DNA of 64,000 nucleotides from Candidatus Pantoea soli. Lineage in GTDB: Bacteria; Pseudomonadota; Gammaproteobacteria; Enterobacterales; Enterobacteriaceae. The stretch is taken from NCBI RefSeq assembly GCF_007833795.1, contig NZ_CP032702.1, positions 3,658,001 to 3,722,000 of the forward strand. Reading direction: 5' to 3'. Of this stretch, positions 1 through 9,330 are shown one piece after another. Within the stretch, counting starts at the first letter, position 1, and each line of letters opens with the position of its first letter. Under the pieces are notes generated by a model, which saw only the letters and a program-made list of their open reading frames with translations, made no database searches and was not told the origin of the DNA. The position numbers and the translations under genes are program-made.

Positions 1-11
1 ACTCGTGACAT
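1..11 (-). CDS. rpmB: 50S ribosomal protein L28, first codons only
   Basis: The minus strand reads ATG TCA CGA GT from position 11 down to the window edge, giving M-S-R-V, the usual L28 N-terminus. A GGAG ribosome-binding site sits a few bases upstream (about 18-22). The position immediately downstream of radC on the same strand matches the conserved radC-rpmB-rpmG order. Only the first three complete codons are in the window, so the call rests on start, ribosome-binding site and synteny. Confidence 0.8.
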
Positions 12-154
12 TTCTATTCTCCAAAAATCAAATCAGCTCGAGCTTTAAAAACTAGGTTTTGGCCGCCTCGTCAGGCCTTAGCCCGCCAGGCGAGTTCCAT
101 GTGAACCCGCTAAGCTGGCCCAAACGCCAAACCCGAGATTCTCAAAGGTGGCGT

Positions 155-183
155 AGTATACGCCGCTCAGCCCAAGTGCTCAA
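155..183 (-). promoter_or_regulatory. Probable sigma-70 promoter of rpmB-rpmG
   Basis: On the minus strand TTGAGC (178-183) and TATACT (155-160) are separated by 17 bp, a near-consensus pair. It lies in the radC-rpmB gap and would give a leader of about 135 nt before rpmB, so ribosomal protein synthesis can be driven independently of radC. Confidence 0.65.
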
Positions 184-253
184 GTCCCGAACAAATAAAG
201 ATCCCTTCGGATCGCGTAAAAACGCCTCATTTCTGCCCGATTGACACCGGAAA

Positions 254-910
254 TCACAGCCAGCCGCGTTCGGCAAAGGAGGTAAACTCGCCGTGGCCAA
301 TCACCAGGTGATCTAACAGGCGAATATTCAGCAGCGCACAGGCCTGCGCCACCTTACCGGTAATTTCACGATCGGCGCGACTGGGTTCTGCCCGCCCGGA
401 GGGGTGATTGTGCGCCAGAATTACTGCGGCGGCGTTGAGCTTCAATGCTTCACGCACGATTTCACGCGGATGTACCTCTACACTGGCTATGGAGCCGGAA
501 AACATCTTCTGTGCCTGTAAGACCCGATGCTGGTTGTCGAGAAACAGCGCCATAAAGATTTCCCGTTCCTGATGCGCCAGCACGCTTTGCAGGTAGTGGC
601 GCGTGACCTGCGGGTTCTCCATCACATTTTCCCGCGCCAGCTGGCTGGCAAAAAAGCGTCGTCCCAGTTCGGCAATCGCATGCAGCTGCGTCAGCTTGGC
701 ACTGCCCACGCCTTTGATCTGCGCCAGTTCCTCTTTACTGGCCGTCATAATACGGTACAGCGAGCCGAACTCATTCAGCATCTGTCGTGCCAGTGTCATC
801 ACGCTGGTGCCGCAGATACCCGTGCGCAGAAAGATCGCCAGCAGCTCCGCATCGCTCAGCGCTTCCGCCCCCAGCAGCAGCAGTTTTTCCCGTGGTGCCA
901 GTTCCGTCAT
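254..910 (-). CDS. radC: RadC family protein (JAMM/MPN domain)
   Basis: 218 aa, the family's usual length. Residues about 60-80 form a helix-hairpin-helix (QIKGVGSAK). The JAMM metal motif is intact: H167-N-H169-PSG followed by D180, within [17 protein letters not shown]. RadC was historically linked to DNA repair, but its biochemical role is unsettled. The reading frame stays open upstream to 1150, but that start would run into the divergent coaBC gene. The ATG at 910 has a strong GGAGG site just upstream and aligns with known RadC N-termini, so it was chosen. It precedes rpmB on the same strand. Confidence 0.93.
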   Translation of the reverse strand: MTELAPREKLLLLGAEALSDAELLAIFLRTGICGTSVMTLARQMLNEFGSLYRIMTASKEELAQIKGVGSAKLTQLHAIAELGRRFFASQLARENVMENPQVTRHYLQSVLAHQEREIFMALFLDNQHRVLQAQKMFSGSIASVEVHPREIVREALKLNAAAVILAHNHPSGRAEPSRADREITGKVAQACALLNIRLLDHLVIGHGEFTSFAERGWL

Positions 911-1100
911 CGTTGCCTCCTCCCTGCGTTGCGGCGATTCTGCGCCAGTCGCCGCCGCCCCGCCAGCAGCAGAAGGTGAATTCCCGAGCCGGCTCGCAAA
1001 GGGCGCAGGCAGTGAAAAGGCGACGCCGGCATTTTGTGATAAAGTTGCGCCTATCTGCCGCGTCTGATGCGGCATTCTGCATTGAGTTGAGGCGAACAAC

Positions 1101-2321
1101 ATGATGGGATTAGCCGGAAAAAAAATTCTGCTGGGCGTGAGCGGCGGCATTGCTGCTTACAAAGCGCCGGAACTGGTGCGTCGTCTGCGCGACCGGGGTG
1201 CCGAGGTGCGCGTCATGATGACGGAAGCCGCAAAAGCCTTTATCACACCGCTCAGCCTGCAGGCGGTTTCCGGTTATCCGGTGTTTGATGACCTGCTTGA
1301 CCCGGCGGCCGAAGCCGCCATGGGCCACATCGAGCTGGCTAAATGGGCCGATCTGATTCTGCTGGCCCCGGCCAGCGCAGACCTGATTGCCCGCATTACG
1401 GCTGGCATGGCCAACGATCTTGTCACCACGGCCTGTCTGGCCAGCGCTGCCCCACTGGCGATTGTGCCGGCCATGAATCAGCAGATGTATCGCGCGGCGG
1501 TAACCCAGGAAAATCTGCAGCGCCTGGCGCAGCGTGGCGTCCTGATCTGGGGCCCGGACAGCGGCAGCCAGGCGTGTGGCGATGTCGGGCCAGGACGTAT
1601 GCCTGACCCGCTGGCCATTGTGGCGCATGCGCTGGAGTGGGCTGCGCCCGTCAACGATCTGCAACATCTCAATATTATGATCACCGCCGGTCCAACCCGC
1701 GAAGCGCTTGACCCGGTGCGGTACATCAGCAACCACAGCTCCGGCAAAATGGGGTATGCCATTGCCGCCGCCGCCGCACAGCGCGGCGCTCACGTCACGC
1801 TGATTTCAGGGCCGGTGGCTCTGCCGGTGCCTGCAGGCGTTACGCGCGTGGATGTCACCAGCGCGCTGGAGATGGAAGCCGCGGTGATGGCGCAAATCCG
1901 GCAACAACATATTTTCATTGCCAGCGCCGCCGTGGCAGACTACCGCGCGGCGAATATCGCCGCAGAAAAAATCAAAAAACAGGGTGACGACGATAACGTC
2001 ACGCTACAGCTGGTGAAGAACACGGATATTGTCGCTGGTGTCGCCGCGCTGACCACGCAGCGCCCCTACGTGGTGGGATTTGCTGCCGAAACCCAGAATG
2101 TGGAAGAATACGCCCGGCAAAAACGGGTGCGAAAAAATCTGGACCTGATTTGCGCCAATGATGTGGCGCAGGCCGGGCACGGCTTCAATAGCGACACCAA
2201 TGCTCTTCACCTTTTTTGGCAGGAAGGAGAGAAAGTCTTACCGCTCAGCGATAAGACGCTCCTTGGCCAACAATTAATAGATGAGATTGTCAGCCGTTAT
2301 GATGAAAAAAATCGACGTTAA
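1101..2321 (+). CDS. coaBC: Bifunctional phosphopantothenoylcysteine decarboxylase / phosphopantothenate-cysteine ligase
   Basis: Carries out two consecutive steps of coenzyme A synthesis: CTP-dependent joining of 4'-phosphopantothenate to cysteine, then FMN-dependent decarboxylation to 4'-phosphopantetheine. The N-terminal flavoprotein half shows the catalytic His (MGH, about 75), the PAMN motif (about 123-126) and the flap cysteine in ACGDVG (about 159). The C-terminal CoaB half contains KKQ and the CANDV segment. Two adjacent ATGs exist: 1101 lies about 8 nt after GAGG, while 1104 gives the numbering of the E. coli protein. It is divergent from radC and overlaps the start of dut. Confidence 0.96.
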   Translation: MMGLAGKKILLGVSGGIAAYKAPELVRRLRDRGAEVRVMMTEAAKAFITPLSLQAVSGYPVFDDLLDPAAEAAMGHIELAKWADLILLAPASADLIARITAGMANDLVTTACLASAAPLAIVPAMNQQMYRAAVTQENLQRLAQRGVLIWGPDSGSQACGDVGPGRMPDPLAIVAHALEWAAPVNDLQHLNIMITAGPTREALDPVRYISNHSSGKMGYAIAAAAAQRGAHVTLISGPVALPVPAGVTRVDVTSALEMEAAVMAQIRQQHIFIASAAVADYRAANIAAEKIKKQGDDDNVTLQLVKNTDIVAGVAALTTQRPYVVGFAAETQNVEEYARQKRVRKNLDLICANDVAQAGHGFNSDTNALHLFWQEGEKVLPLSDKTLLGQQLIDEIVSRYDEKNRR

Positions 2322-2757
2322 AATTCTGGATGCGCGCGTAGGACGCGAATTCCCCCTGCCGGCGTATGCCACCTCCGGCTCAGCCGGTCTGGATCTGCGC
2401 GCCTGTCTGGACAGCGCGCTGGAAATTACGCCGGGAATGACCACGCTGGTGCCAACCGGCCTGGCGATTCACATTGCTGATCCGAGCCTCGCGGCGGTGA
2501 TTCTGCCGCGCTCCGGGCTGGGCCATAAGCACGGTATCGTCCTTGGCAATCTGGTAGGGCTGATTGACTCCGATTACCAGGGCCAGCTGATGGTTTCTGT
2601 CTGGAACCGCGGCCAGGAGAGTTTCACGCTGCAACCGGGCGATCGTCTGGCGCAGCTGGTCTTTGTGCCGGTCGTACAAGCCGAGTTTAATCTGGTGGAA
2701 GATTTTGACGCCAGCGATCGCGGCGCGGGCGGTTTCGGTCACTCAGGCCGTCAGTAA
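2299..2757 (+). CDS. dut: dUTP diphosphatase
   Basis: Hydrolyses dUTP to dUMP and pyrophosphate, keeping uracil out of DNA and feeding thymidylate synthesis. All five trimeric dUTPase motifs are present: [35 protein letters not shown] and the C-terminal [10 protein letters not shown] loop. Length 152 aa from ATG 2299 (151 from 2302), as in E. coli. The start lies inside the coaBC end (overlap about 20 bp), so translational coupling is likely. The frame is open to 2281, but the conserved protein begins at M-K-K-I-D-V. Confidence 0.96.
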   Translation: MMKKIDVKILDARVGREFPLPAYATSGSAGLDLRACLDSALEITPGMTTLVPTGLAIHIADPSLAAVILPRSGLGHKHGIVLGNLVGLIDSDYQGQLMVSVWNRGQESFTLQPGDRLAQLVFVPVVQAEFNLVEDFDASDRGAGGFGHSGRQ

Positions 2758-2872
2758 TACGCTCACTTTTCGCTTAGCCATCTTTTTTATTTCCTGTCGC
2801 CACGGTCGCTTTGTCTGTGGCAGACGAGGCAGTATTGCCTGTTTTTGAACAATTTCAGGGGTCTTGAAGGTC

Positions 2873-3469
2873 ATGGCAGAAAAAAAAGCCGCGAAACGGA
2901 ACCGTCGCGAAGAAATTTTACAGGCGCTGGCGCAGATGCTGGAGTCTGGCGATGGCAGCCAGCGCATCACCACCGCCAAGCTGGCGGCCAGCGTGGGCGT
3001 ATCAGAAGCGGCGTTATACCGGCATTTTCCCAGTAAAACCCGTATGTTTGACAGCCTGATCGAGTTTATTGAAGACAGTCTGATTACCCGCATCAATCTC
3101 ATCCTGAAAGATGAAAAAGAGACGCTGGTGCGCCTGCGCCTGATTGTGCAGCTGATTCTTGGCTTTGGTGAGCGTAATCCCGGACTGACGCGTATCCTCA
3201 CCGGCCATGCGCTGATGTTTGAACAGGATCGCCTGCAGGGACGGATTAACCAGCTGTTTGAGCGCATTGAAGTGCAGCTGCGTCAGGTGATGCGCGAGAA
3301 GAAAATGCGAGACGGCGAAGGCTTCAGCAACGATGAAGCGCTGCTGGCCAGCCAGCTGCTGGCGTTTTGTGAAGGGCTGTTGTCCCGCTATGTCCGCTCT
3401 GAATTCCGCTATCGTCCTACTACGGATTTCGAAAGCCGCTGGCCGCTGATTGCCGCGCAGCTGGTGTAA
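2873..3469 (+). CDS. slmA: Nucleoid occlusion factor SlmA
   Basis: TetR-fold DNA-binding protein that blocks FtsZ assembly over the nucleoid. 198 aa, the exact family length. The N-terminal helix-turn-helix spans about residues 30-57 ([21 protein letters not shown]). The remainder is the all-helical FtsZ-interaction and dimer domain, with conserved [15 protein letters not shown]. Start at the ATG preceded by GAAGG; an upstream in-frame ATG at 2864 has no better site and is absent from relatives. Follows dut in the conserved coaBC-dut-slmA order and converges on pyrE. Confidence 0.96.
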   Translation: MAEKKAAKRNRREEILQALAQMLESGDGSQRITTAKLAASVGVSEAALYRHFPSKTRMFDSLIEFIEDSLITRINLILKDEKETLVRLRLIVQLILGFGERNPGLTRILTGHALMFEQDRLQGRINQLFERIEVQLRQVMREKKMRDGEGFSNDEALLASQLLAFCEGLLSRYVRSEFRYRPTTDFESRWPLIAAQLV

Positions 3470-3505
3470 CGAAGCGCGGCAACGCACGCGCCACGGCGGT
3501 TTTAT

Positions 3506-3524
3506 GCGGCGCGTAATACGCCGC
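3506..3524. terminator. Hairpin between convergent slmA and pyrE
   Basis: GCGGCG (3506-3511) pairs with CGCCGC (3519-3524) around a 7-nt AT-rich loop. It is the only strong dyad in the 62-bp gap between two converging genes. A convincing T-run is lacking on either side, so the terminator role is inferred from position. Confidence 0.4.
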
Positions 3525-3531
3525 CGGTGCG

Positions 3532-4173
3532 TTAAATACCGTACTCGTTGCGATAGGCGCGCACTTTAGCCAGATGGTCGGCCAGTTCCGGTTTCTCTTC
3601 CAGATAATCAATCAGCTCACTCAGGGTAATGATCGCGGTGACTTTACATTTATAGTCGCGCTCCACTTCCTGAATGGCTGAAATCTCGCCGCGGCCGCGC
3701 TCCTGGCGATCGAGAGAAATCAGCACGCCTGCCAGCGTGGCGTTGTGGGCGCTGATGATATCCATGGATTCACGAATGGCAGTGCCTGCGGTGATAACAT
3801 CGTCCACCAGCATGACTTTGCCCTGCAGCGGGCTGCCCACCAGCAATCCGCCTTCACCATGATCTTTGGCTTCTTTGCGGTTGAAGCAGTACGGCACGTC
3901 GCGGTCATGATGGTCAGCCAGCGCCACAGCCGTGGTGGTCGCAATCGGAATGCCTTTGTAGGCCGGGCCAAACAGCAGATCAAAATCCACGCCGCCATCC
4001 ACCAGCGCCTGCGCATAGAAACGCCCCAGCAGAGCCAAATCACGGCCGCTGTTGAACAGACCGGCGTTAAAGAAATAAGGACTCTTACGGCCGGATTTCA
4101 GGGTGAACTCACCAAATTTCAGCACCCCTTTGTTCAGGGCGAATTCAATAAACTGACGCTGCCAGGCTTTCAT
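3532..4173 (-). CDS. pyrE: Orotate phosphoribosyltransferase
   Basis: Converts orotate and PRPP to orotidine 5'-phosphate in de novo pyrimidine synthesis. 213 aa, identical in length to the E. coli enzyme. The PRPP-binding motif [13 protein letters not shown] lies at about 120-132, and the catalytic loop with conserved Lys and His ([11 protein letters not shown]) at 99-109. It lies downstream of rph with an attenuator hairpin between them, the classical arrangement for UTP-sensitive expression. Confidence 0.97.
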   Translation of the reverse strand: MKAWQRQFIEFALNKGVLKFGEFTLKSGRKSPYFFNAGLFNSGRDLALLGRFYAQALVDGGVDFDLLFGPAYKGIPIATTTAVALADHHDRDVPYCFNRKEAKDHGEGGLLVGSPLQGKVMLVDDVITAGTAIRESMDIISAHNATLAGVLISLDRQERGRGEISAIQEVERDYKCKVTAIITLSELIDYLEEKPELADHLAKVRAYRNEYGI

Positions 4174-4190
4174 TTCTTACTCCTCAACGT

Positions 4191-4224
4191 TTAAATAAAG
4201 AAAAGGCGACTCTGTGGTCGCCTT
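4191..4224 (-). terminator. pyrE attenuator
   Basis: An 8-bp perfect stem, AAGGCGAC (4203-4210) with GTCGCCTT (4217-4224), is followed on the minus strand by TTTTCTTTATTT. It lies just past the rph stop and before pyrE. In E. coli this position holds the pyrE attenuator, where translation of the rph end, set by UTP-dependent polymerase pausing, decides read-through. Same mechanism inferred here. Confidence 0.85.
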
Positions 4225-4230
4225 ATTACA

Positions 4231-4947
4231 TCAATTTGCTAATGCGGCTTTCTGTGCCTGAATCAGCTGCTCAATGCCGCCTCGCGCCAGCGCCAGCAGC
4301 TGCAGCAACTCATCATGGCTGAACGGCTCACCTTCCGCCGTGCCCTGCACTTCAATCATGCGGCCATCTTCCGTCATCACGACGTTCATGTCGGTTTCGG
4401 CGGCGGAATCTTCGGTATATTCCAGATCGCACACAGCAACGCCACCGACAATGCCCACGGAGATGGCAGCGACCATGCCTTTCATCGGACTGGCTTTTAA
4501 TTTGCCAGCGGCCACCAGCGCATTCAGCGCATCGGCCAGCGCCACGCAGGCACCGGTGATGGAGGCCGTACGGGTGCCGCCATCAGCCTGAATGACATCG
4601 CAATCCAGCGTAATGGTATATTCACCCAGCGCGTTGAGATCGACGGCGGCACGCAGTGAACGGGCGATAAGGCGCTGAATCTCCAGCGTTCGTCCGCCCT
4701 GTTTGCCTTTGGCGGCTTCACGCGCCATGCGGCTGTGGGTAGAACGCGGCAGCATGCCATATTCTGCGGTCACCCAGCCCTGACCTTTGCCTTTCAGAAA
4801 ACGCGGTACGCCTTCCTCGACAGTAGCGGTGCACAGCACTTTGGTTTCACCAAACTCGACAAGGACCGAGCCTTCCGCATGTTTGGTGTAGTGGCGAGTG
4901 AGGGTGACGGGACGCACTTCAGAAGTGCTACGGCCTGCTGGACGCAT
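4231..4947 (-). CDS. rph: Ribonuclease PH
   Basis: Phosphorolytic 3'-5' exoribonuclease that trims tRNA 3' ends. 238 aa, full length. Conserved features include the N-terminal [18 protein letters not shown] (phosphate and RNA contacts), [20 protein letters not shown] and the C-terminal [11 protein letters not shown]. The gene is intact, unlike the frameshifted allele of E. coli K-12, so translation can reach the attenuator normally. The frame is open upstream to 5058, but homology starts at M-R-P-A-G-R, where a candidate promoter lies just upstream. Confidence 0.96.
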   Translation of the reverse strand: MRPAGRSTSEVRPVTLTRHYTKHAEGSVLVEFGETKVLCTATVEEGVPRFLKGKGQGWVTAEYGMLPRSTHSRMAREAAKGKQGGRTLEIQRLIARSLRAAVDLNALGEYTITLDCDVIQADGGTRTASITGACVALADALNALVAAGKLKASPMKGMVAAISVGIVGGVAVCDLEYTEDSAAETDMNVVMTEDGRMIEVQGTAEGEPFSHDELLQLLALARGGIEQLIQAQKAALAN

Positions 4948-4981
4948 GGTTTCTCTCCGGCTTGCTTGAGTTTGGCTGCGC

Positions 4982-5010
4982 ATTATACGGACTTCACGCG
5001 CGGCTGTCCT
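4982..5010 (-). promoter_or_regulatory. Candidate promoter for rph-pyrE
   Basis: On the minus strand a perfect TATAAT (4982-4987) is preceded after 17 bp by AGGACA (5005-5010, 4 of 6 consensus). It overlaps the 3' end of the lipoprotein gene and would start transcription about 25-30 nt before the rph ATG. Confidence 0.55.
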
Positions 5011-5449
5011 GCCCCTGTGCACTGGCCCGAAGCGAGCCACACACCAGCGTATCCACACGCATCACGTCGGGCTGTGCAAACCGGCGCTGATAAAGGACGC
5101 GCAGCGTATCTATACGTTCGGAGCTGGCGCGATCCGGCGGATGAACGATCACCAGCGCTTGACGGGTTTCGTGTTGCGCCATCCCCTGATAGAGGGTGTA
5201 GCGGCCGGCAAACTGCGGCGCCACTTCCTGCGCTTCAAACTGCTGCCATGCGCTTGCACTCACCGGCGCACCGTCAGCCCGCGTCATGGTCAGCCATAGC
5301 GTGGTTTGCATCATGATCTCGCCGCTGCCGCACACCGCAACCGGCGCATTGTGGGGTGGAATTTGCTGGAGCGGTGGCGCGGAAGGCGCCTGGCATCCGG
5401 CCAGTAATAGCGCAAAGCCTGACGGCAGCGCCAGTTTTCTCAACATCAT
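4994..5449 (-). CDS. DUF3574-type lipoprotein
   Basis: 151 aa with an N-terminal signal peptide ending in the lipobox LLAGC (Cys19), so it is predicted to be lipid-anchored in the envelope. The body ([21 protein letters not shown] and RVDTLVC) resembles the DUF3574 family, which has no assigned function. A second ATG directly follows the first (5446). It lies 46 bp upstream of rph on the same strand, although rph seems to have its own promoter, and is divergent from yicC. Confidence 0.75.
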   Translation of the reverse strand: MMLRKLALPSGFALLLAGCQAPSAPPLQQIPPHNAPVAVCGSGEIMMQTTLWLTMTRADGAPVSASAWQQFEAQEVAPQFAGRYTLYQGMAQHETRQALVIVHPPDRASSERIDTLRVLYQRRFAQPDVMRVDTLVCGSLRASAQGQDSRA

Positions 5450-5684
5450 TATCTCTGCGGGTCAGGTTTTCTCTTTCTGTCATCATAGAAGTCCGCAGGC
5501 CATTCCGTCACCCTTTTCATCGCTTATCTCTGCAGGACTGACGCGCCACCGCGGCGGGCCGCGGTTTGCCTTCTCCGGCACGCGGAGGGCGTGCGCGCCG
5601 CGCGGCCGGCAAAACGTTATGCCTATCATGGCCCGGCGGGCGCCGCTATAATCCGGTAAACATTCCTGAAATGAGTACACGCTT

Positions 5685-6548
5685 ATGATCCGCAGTATGA
5701 CCGCCTACGCCCGTCGCGAAATAAAAGGCAGCTGGGGCAGCGCCGCCTGGGAGCTGCGTTCGGTAAACCAGCGCTATCTGGAAACCTATATTCGCCTGCC
5801 TGAGCAGTTTCGCAGCCTTGAGCCGGTGATTCGCGAACGCATTCGTCATCGCCTGACGCGCGGTAAAATTGAATGCAACCTGCGTTTTGATGCTGACGCC
5901 AGCGCACAGGGCGAACTGCAGCTGAATGAATCGCTGGCAAAACAGCTGGTGCAGGCGGCGAACTGGGTCAAAATGCAGAGCGACGAAGGCGCGATCAATC
6001 CGCTGGATATTCTGCGCTGGCCGGGCGTGATGACTGCGCAGGAGCAGGATCTGGATGCGATTAACGCCGAGCTGCTTTCCGCCCTGGACGGCGCGCTGGA
6101 TGACTTTATCGTGGCGCGTGAAAGCGAGGGCAACGCACTGAAGGCGCTGATTGAGCAGCGTCTGGCCGGTGTGACAGAGGAAGTACGCAAAGTGCGTGCG
6201 CAGATGCCGGAAGTGCTGAAGTGGCAGCGCGAGCGTCTGGTGAGCAAGCTGGAAGAGGCTGAAGTGCAGCTGGAAAACAATCGCCTGGAGCAGGAACTGG
6301 TGATGATGGCACAGCGTATCGACGTCGCCGAAGAGCTGGACCGCCTGGATGCGCATGTTAAAGAGACCTATAACATCCTGAAAAAGAAAGAAGCCGTTGG
6401 CCGCCGCCTCGACTTTATGATGCAGGAATTCAACCGCGAATCCAATACGCTGGCTTCCAAATCGATCAACGCTGATATTACCGCTTCCGCCATTGAGCTG
6501 AAGGTGCTGATTGAGCAGATGCGCGAGCAGATTCAGAATATTGAGTAA
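5685..6548 (+). CDS. yicC: YicC family endoribonuclease
   Basis: 287 aa, full length, starting at M-I-R-S-M-T-A-Y-A-R as in E. coli YicC. The N-terminal YicC domain is followed by a charged helical region and a C-terminal DUF1732-type end (RRLDFMMQEFNRESNTLASKS). Family members are RNA endonucleases that influence small-RNA turnover. A TATAAT hexamer lies at 5647-5652 with no good -35. Its final codons (CAG ATT CAG AAT ATT GAG TAA) contain a 14-bp sequence repeated at 10436-10449, so the last residues may have been supplied by the element integrated here. Confidence 0.95.
   Translation: MIRSMTAYARREIKGSWGSAAWELRSVNQRYLETYIRLPEQFRSLEPVIRERIRHRLTRGKIECNLRFDADASAQGELQLNESLAKQLVQAANWVKMQSDEGAINPLDILRWPGVMTAQEQDLDAINAELLSALDGALDDFIVARESEGNALKALIEQRLAGVTEEVRKVRAQMPEVLKWQRERLVSKLEEAEVQLENNRLEQELVMMAQRIDVAEELDRLDAHVKETYNILKKKEAVGRRLDFMMQEFNRESNTLASKSINADITASAIELKVLIEQMREQIQNIE
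6528..6541 (+). other. attL: Candidate left attachment site within the yicC end
   Basis: CAGATTCAGAATAT is exactly repeated at 10436-10449. The copy lies in the last codons of yicC, and an integrase gene begins 200 bp downstream. Integration into a gene's 3' end with regeneration of the stop is typical for tyrosine recombinases of P4 type. Confidence 0.7.
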
Positions 6549-6592
6549 CGCTTCACGCGATCTCGCGTTGTCTCACTAAGTCTCGTCAGGAT

Positions 6593-6622
6593 AAAAAGGC
6601 CATTGTAAGTTATGGCCTTTTT
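6593..6622 (+). terminator. Terminator after yicC at the element's left end
   Basis: AAAAAGGCCAT (6593-6603) pairs perfectly with ATGGCCTTTTT (6612-6622), leaving an 8-nt loop and followed by GTTTTATA. It ends yicC transcription and insulates the integrase. The symmetric A and T tracts allow action on both strands. Confidence 0.8.
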
Positions 6623-6666
6623 GTTTTATATAGTCTCATATCGTATCACTACAGCGCGTGCTCTGC

Positions 6667-6718
6667 GTGTACTTAAAGGTGTACTTATTCAGATTTAAGT
6701 ACACACGTTTAAGTACAC
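6667..6718. repeat. Four copies of GTGTACTTA(AA) in both orientations before int
   Basis: GTGTACTTAAA lies at 6667-6677 and a 9-bp version at 6679-6687. Its exact reverse complement TTTAAGTACAC lies at 6694-6704 and 6708-6718. All four sit between the terminator and the integrase ATG, where arm-type integrase sites or an autoregulatory operator would be expected. Confidence 0.7.
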
Positions 6719-6740
6719 CCCTTCTGATGATGAGAGACAT

Positions 6741-8003
6741 ATGGGAAAACTGACAGACATACAAATCCGTACATGGATTAGAAACAATGAGCACTTTGCG
6801 GGTCGCTCTGACGGGAATGGTCTATACATCTGTTTCCCAGAGACTTATAGCGCCCCATTCTGGCGATTTCGCTACAAAATGGCGGGCAAAGCCAGAGTTA
6901 TGTTGATTGGCTATTACTCCAGTATTTCGCTCGCTAAAGCGCGGGAAATGGCTAAAGAACTTTCTGCCCGTGTTGCTCTGGGACATGACGTAGCGGGAGA
7001 GAAGCAGGAACGTAAGGCTGAAGCGCTGAAGAAGATGGAGGAGGAGAAACATGCGCTCCGCGTTTCAGAACTGGCGGCAGAATACTTTGAACGTCAGATC
7101 CTCAATCGGTGGAAGCACCCTGACATTCTGCGCCGCCGCATAGACAAAGACATCAACCCGGCAATCGGGAATCACAGAATCGAAGATGTTAAACCATGGC
7201 ATATCGACGATATGCTACAAAAAATCGTCCAACGTGGCGCGCCTACAGTTGCTAATGACGTGCTTCGCTGGACTCGCCGTATTTTTGATTACGGTATCAA
7301 GCGACATATGCTTGAAAGCAATCCTACTAGTGCTTTTGAAATCTCAGATGCTGGCGGACAAGAGCAAAGCAGAGAACGCTGGCTGAGCCGTGACGAATTG
7401 ATGAAGCTCTTTCAGGCTATGCCCATGACAAAAGGTTTCTCACGTCAAAACGAGTTGACAATGAAGCTTCTGCTGGTGTTTTGCTGCCGTAAAATGGAGC
7501 TTTGCGGTGCGCGTTGGGAGGAGTTCGATCTTGATGAAGCGGTCTGGCACTTACCCGCAGAACGAGTTAAGAATGGTGATGCGATTGATATTCCGATTCC
7601 TACACCAGCTCTTGAATGGCTGAAAGAACTCCATCAGATGTCCTGCAATAGCCAATGGGTGCTTCCGGCGAGAAAGATGCAGCACCGGATGATTCCACAT
7701 ATTCAAGAAAGCACACTGCCTGTTGCGTTGAGCAAGGTGAAGGGTAACCTCCCCAACGTACCTAATTTTACAATTCATGATTTTCGACGCACCGCGCGAT
7801 CGCATCTGGCCGCGTTAGGGGTTGATCCGGTAGTTGCAGAACGCTGCCTGAACCACAGAATCAAAGGCGTTGAGGGTATTTACAACCGTTATCAGTATTT
7901 TGATGAGAGAAGGCAAGCGCTTGAACAGTGGGCTGACTTGCTTGTTTCTTTAGAAAAAGGCGAGGGCTACGACGTAATGCCGTTGAGGAAGAGTATTGCG
8001 TAA
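6741..8003 (+). CDS. int: P4-type tyrosine recombinase (integrase)
   Basis: 420 aa. An N-terminal arm-binding domain (about 20-90, FRYKMAGKARVMLIGYY) is followed by a coiled stretch, a core-binding domain (about 105-205) and a catalytic domain. Catalytic residues are visible: R250 (VFCCRKMEL), H346 and R349 (HDFRR), H372 (LNHR) and the nucleophile Y381 (IYNR). Nothing is obviously missing, so the enzyme may be active. It would catalyse site-specific integration and excision of the element next to yicC. A GAGAG sequence precedes the ATG, and the upstream repeats may be its binding sites. Confidence 0.93.
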   Translation: MGKLTDIQIRTWIRNNEHFAGRSDGNGLYICFPETYSAPFWRFRYKMAGKARVMLIGYYSSISLAKAREMAKELSARVALGHDVAGEKQERKAEALKKMEEEKHALRVSELAAEYFERQILNRWKHPDILRRRIDKDINPAIGNHRIEDVKPWHIDDMLQKIVQRGAPTVANDVLRWTRRIFDYGIKRHMLESNPTSAFEISDAGGQEQSRERWLSRDELMKLFQAMPMTKGFSRQNELTMKLLLVFCCRKMELCGARWEEFDLDEAVWHLPAERVKNGDAIDIPIPTPALEWLKELHQMSCNSQWVLPARKMQHRMIPHIQESTLPVALSKVKGNLPNVPNFTIHDFRRTARSHLAALGVDPVVAERCLNHRIKGVEGIYNRYQYFDERRQALEQWADLLVSLEKGEGYDVMPLRKSIA

Positions 8004-8109
8004 GATATATAGACAAATCTGATTATCAGCTAGGTGATATGCGTCAAACGACTCATTAGGATTTTCACTTCCATAACGATTCAGGGCCAATTTTTAATCG
8101 GCATTTGAT

Positions 8110-8130
8110 TGACCTGCTCCCCGTTGATTA
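8110..8130 (+). repeat. IS left inverted repeat
   Basis: Begins TGACCTGCTCCCC and ends GATTA. Its first 8 bases match the right end exactly and the rest pairs with one substitution and a 2-base gap. Confidence 0.8.
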
Positions 8131-8180
8131 ATACACCGTGATGTTAGTAATGTCTTCATAAGTCACATGAGGACGTCCCC

Positions 8181-8444
8181 ATGAAGAAGCGATTTTCCGA
8201 CGAACAGATCATCAGTATTCTCCGCGAGGCAGAAGCCGGGGTTTCGGCCCGGGAACTCTGCCGCAAGCATGCTATTTCAGACGCCACCTTCTACACCTGG
8301 CGCAAGAAGTTTGGCGGCATGGAAGTCCCCGAAGTGAAGCGGCTCAAGTCGCTTGAAGAGGAGAATGCCCGCCTCAAGAAGCTGCTCGCTGAAGCCATGC
8401 TGGATAAGGAGGCGCTTCAGGTGGCTCTGGGCCGAAAGTTCTGA
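8181..8444 (+). CDS. IS3-family transposase OrfA
   Basis: 87 aa. Residues 1-50 form a helix-turn-helix ([40 protein letters not shown]) that recognises IS ends. Residues 53-80 form a leucine-zipper-like coil ([19 protein letters not shown]). The end contains GAAAG (8434-8438), a plausible slip site for a -1 shift into orfB, whose frame stays open across this point. The shift is inferred from the family. Confidence 0.92.
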   Translation: MKKRFSDEQIISILREAEAGVSARELCRKHAISDATFYTWRKKFGGMEVPEVKRLKSLEEENARLKKLLAEAMLDKEALQVALGRKF

Positions 8445-8467
8445 CGACAGACCAGAAGCGGGAAGCC

Positions 8468-9301
8468 GTGGAAGTCATGTGTGAGGCCGCAGGTCTGTCG
8501 CAACGTCGTGCCTGCAGGCTGGCAGGCTTGCCCCTGTCGACCTGCCGTTATTCGGCTCAGCGTCCGGCTGCTGACGCGTTGCTGTCCCTACGCATTACAG
8601 AGCTGGCACTTGAACGCCGCCGCTTTGGCTACCGGCGCATCTGGCAGTTACTGCGCCGGGAAGGCCTTCACGTCAACCACAAGCGGGTATACCGCATCTA
8701 TCATCTCAACGGCCTGGGTGTAAAGCGCAGGCGACGCCGCAAGGGGCTGGCGACTGAGCGGCTTCCGCTTCTTCGTCCGGATGCGCCGAACCTGACATGG
8801 TCAATGGATTTTGTCATGGATGCTCTTGCCAGCGGCCGCCGGGTTAAGTGTCTGACCTGCGTGGATGATTTCACGAAGGAGTGTCTGACGATCACCACGG
8901 CATTCGGGATTACAGGCGTTCAGGTGACACGCATTCTGGACAGCATTGCGCTGTTTCGTGGCTATCCTGCAACGATAAGAACTGATCAGGGTCCGGAGTT
9001 TACCTGCCGTGCGCTGGATCAATGGGCCTTTGAACATGGTGTTGAGTTGCGCTTAATCCAGCCAGGCAAGCCAACGCAGAACGGATTTATTGAGAGCTTC
9101 AATGGCCGCTTCCGGGATGAATGTCTGAATGAACACTGGTTCAGCGATATTCTTCATGCCCGGGAAATCATTAATGACTGGCGGCAGGATTATAACGAGT
9201 GTCGACCACATTCATCTCTGGATTACCAGACGCCAGCTGAATTTGCAGCAGGCTGGCGAGACGGGAAATATGAAGAAAAACCAACCGACATTACTAACTG
9301 A
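8468..9301 (+). CDS. IS3-family transposase OrfB (DDE integrase domain)
   Basis: 277 aa from the first ATG in the -1 frame relative to orfA. The functional product is probably an OrfAB fusion made by frameshifting. The catalytic triad is intact: D114 (WSMDFVMD), D173 (RTDQGPEF) and E209 ([14 protein letters not shown]), with 35 residues between the second D and the E, the standard DD(35)E spacing. An N-terminal HTH_21-like segment ([16 protein letters not shown]) precedes it. No disruption is visible. Confidence 0.92.
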   Translation: MEVMCEAAGLSQRRACRLAGLPLSTCRYSAQRPAADALLSLRITELALERRRFGYRRIWQLLRREGLHVNHKRVYRIYHLNGLGVKRRRRRKGLATERLPLLRPDAPNLTWSMDFVMDALASGRRVKCLTCVDDFTKECLTITTAFGITGVQVTRILDSIALFRGYPATIRTDQGPEFTCRALDQWAFEHGVELRLIQPGKPTQNGFIESFNGRFRDECLNEHWFSDILHAREIINDWRQDYNECRPHSSLDYQTPAEFAAGWRDGKYEEKPTDITN

Positions 9302-9311
9302 AGGTTGTATC

Positions 9312-9330
9312 TAATCCTGGGGGCAGGTCA
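9312..9330 (-). repeat. IS right inverted repeat
   Basis: Read on the minus strand it begins TGACCTGCCCCCAGGATTA, the counterpart of the left end at 8110. Confidence 0.8.

Larger units (their letters stand above)
8110..9330 (+). mobile_element. IS3-family insertion sequence, IS407 group (IS1222-like)
   Basis: A 1221-bp element with imperfect inverted ends starting TGACCTGC, carrying overlapping-frame orfA and orfB with an intact DDE transposase. The ends and proteins match the IS407 group; the specific IS1222 resemblance is from memory. The 4 bases before (TGAT) and after (CGTA) differ, so no target duplication is visible. It lies between int and the cargo genes and interrupts no recognisable gene. 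Confidence 0.88.

Noticed and set aside
59..244. 61-aa open frame over the rpmB leader
   Set aside because: Antisense to the rpmB promoter and leader, no ribosome-binding site, no family.
911..1150. Upstream extension of radC
   Set aside because: Open frame, but it overlaps the divergent coaBC start, has no homology to RadC, and the ATG at 910 has a strong GGAGG site.
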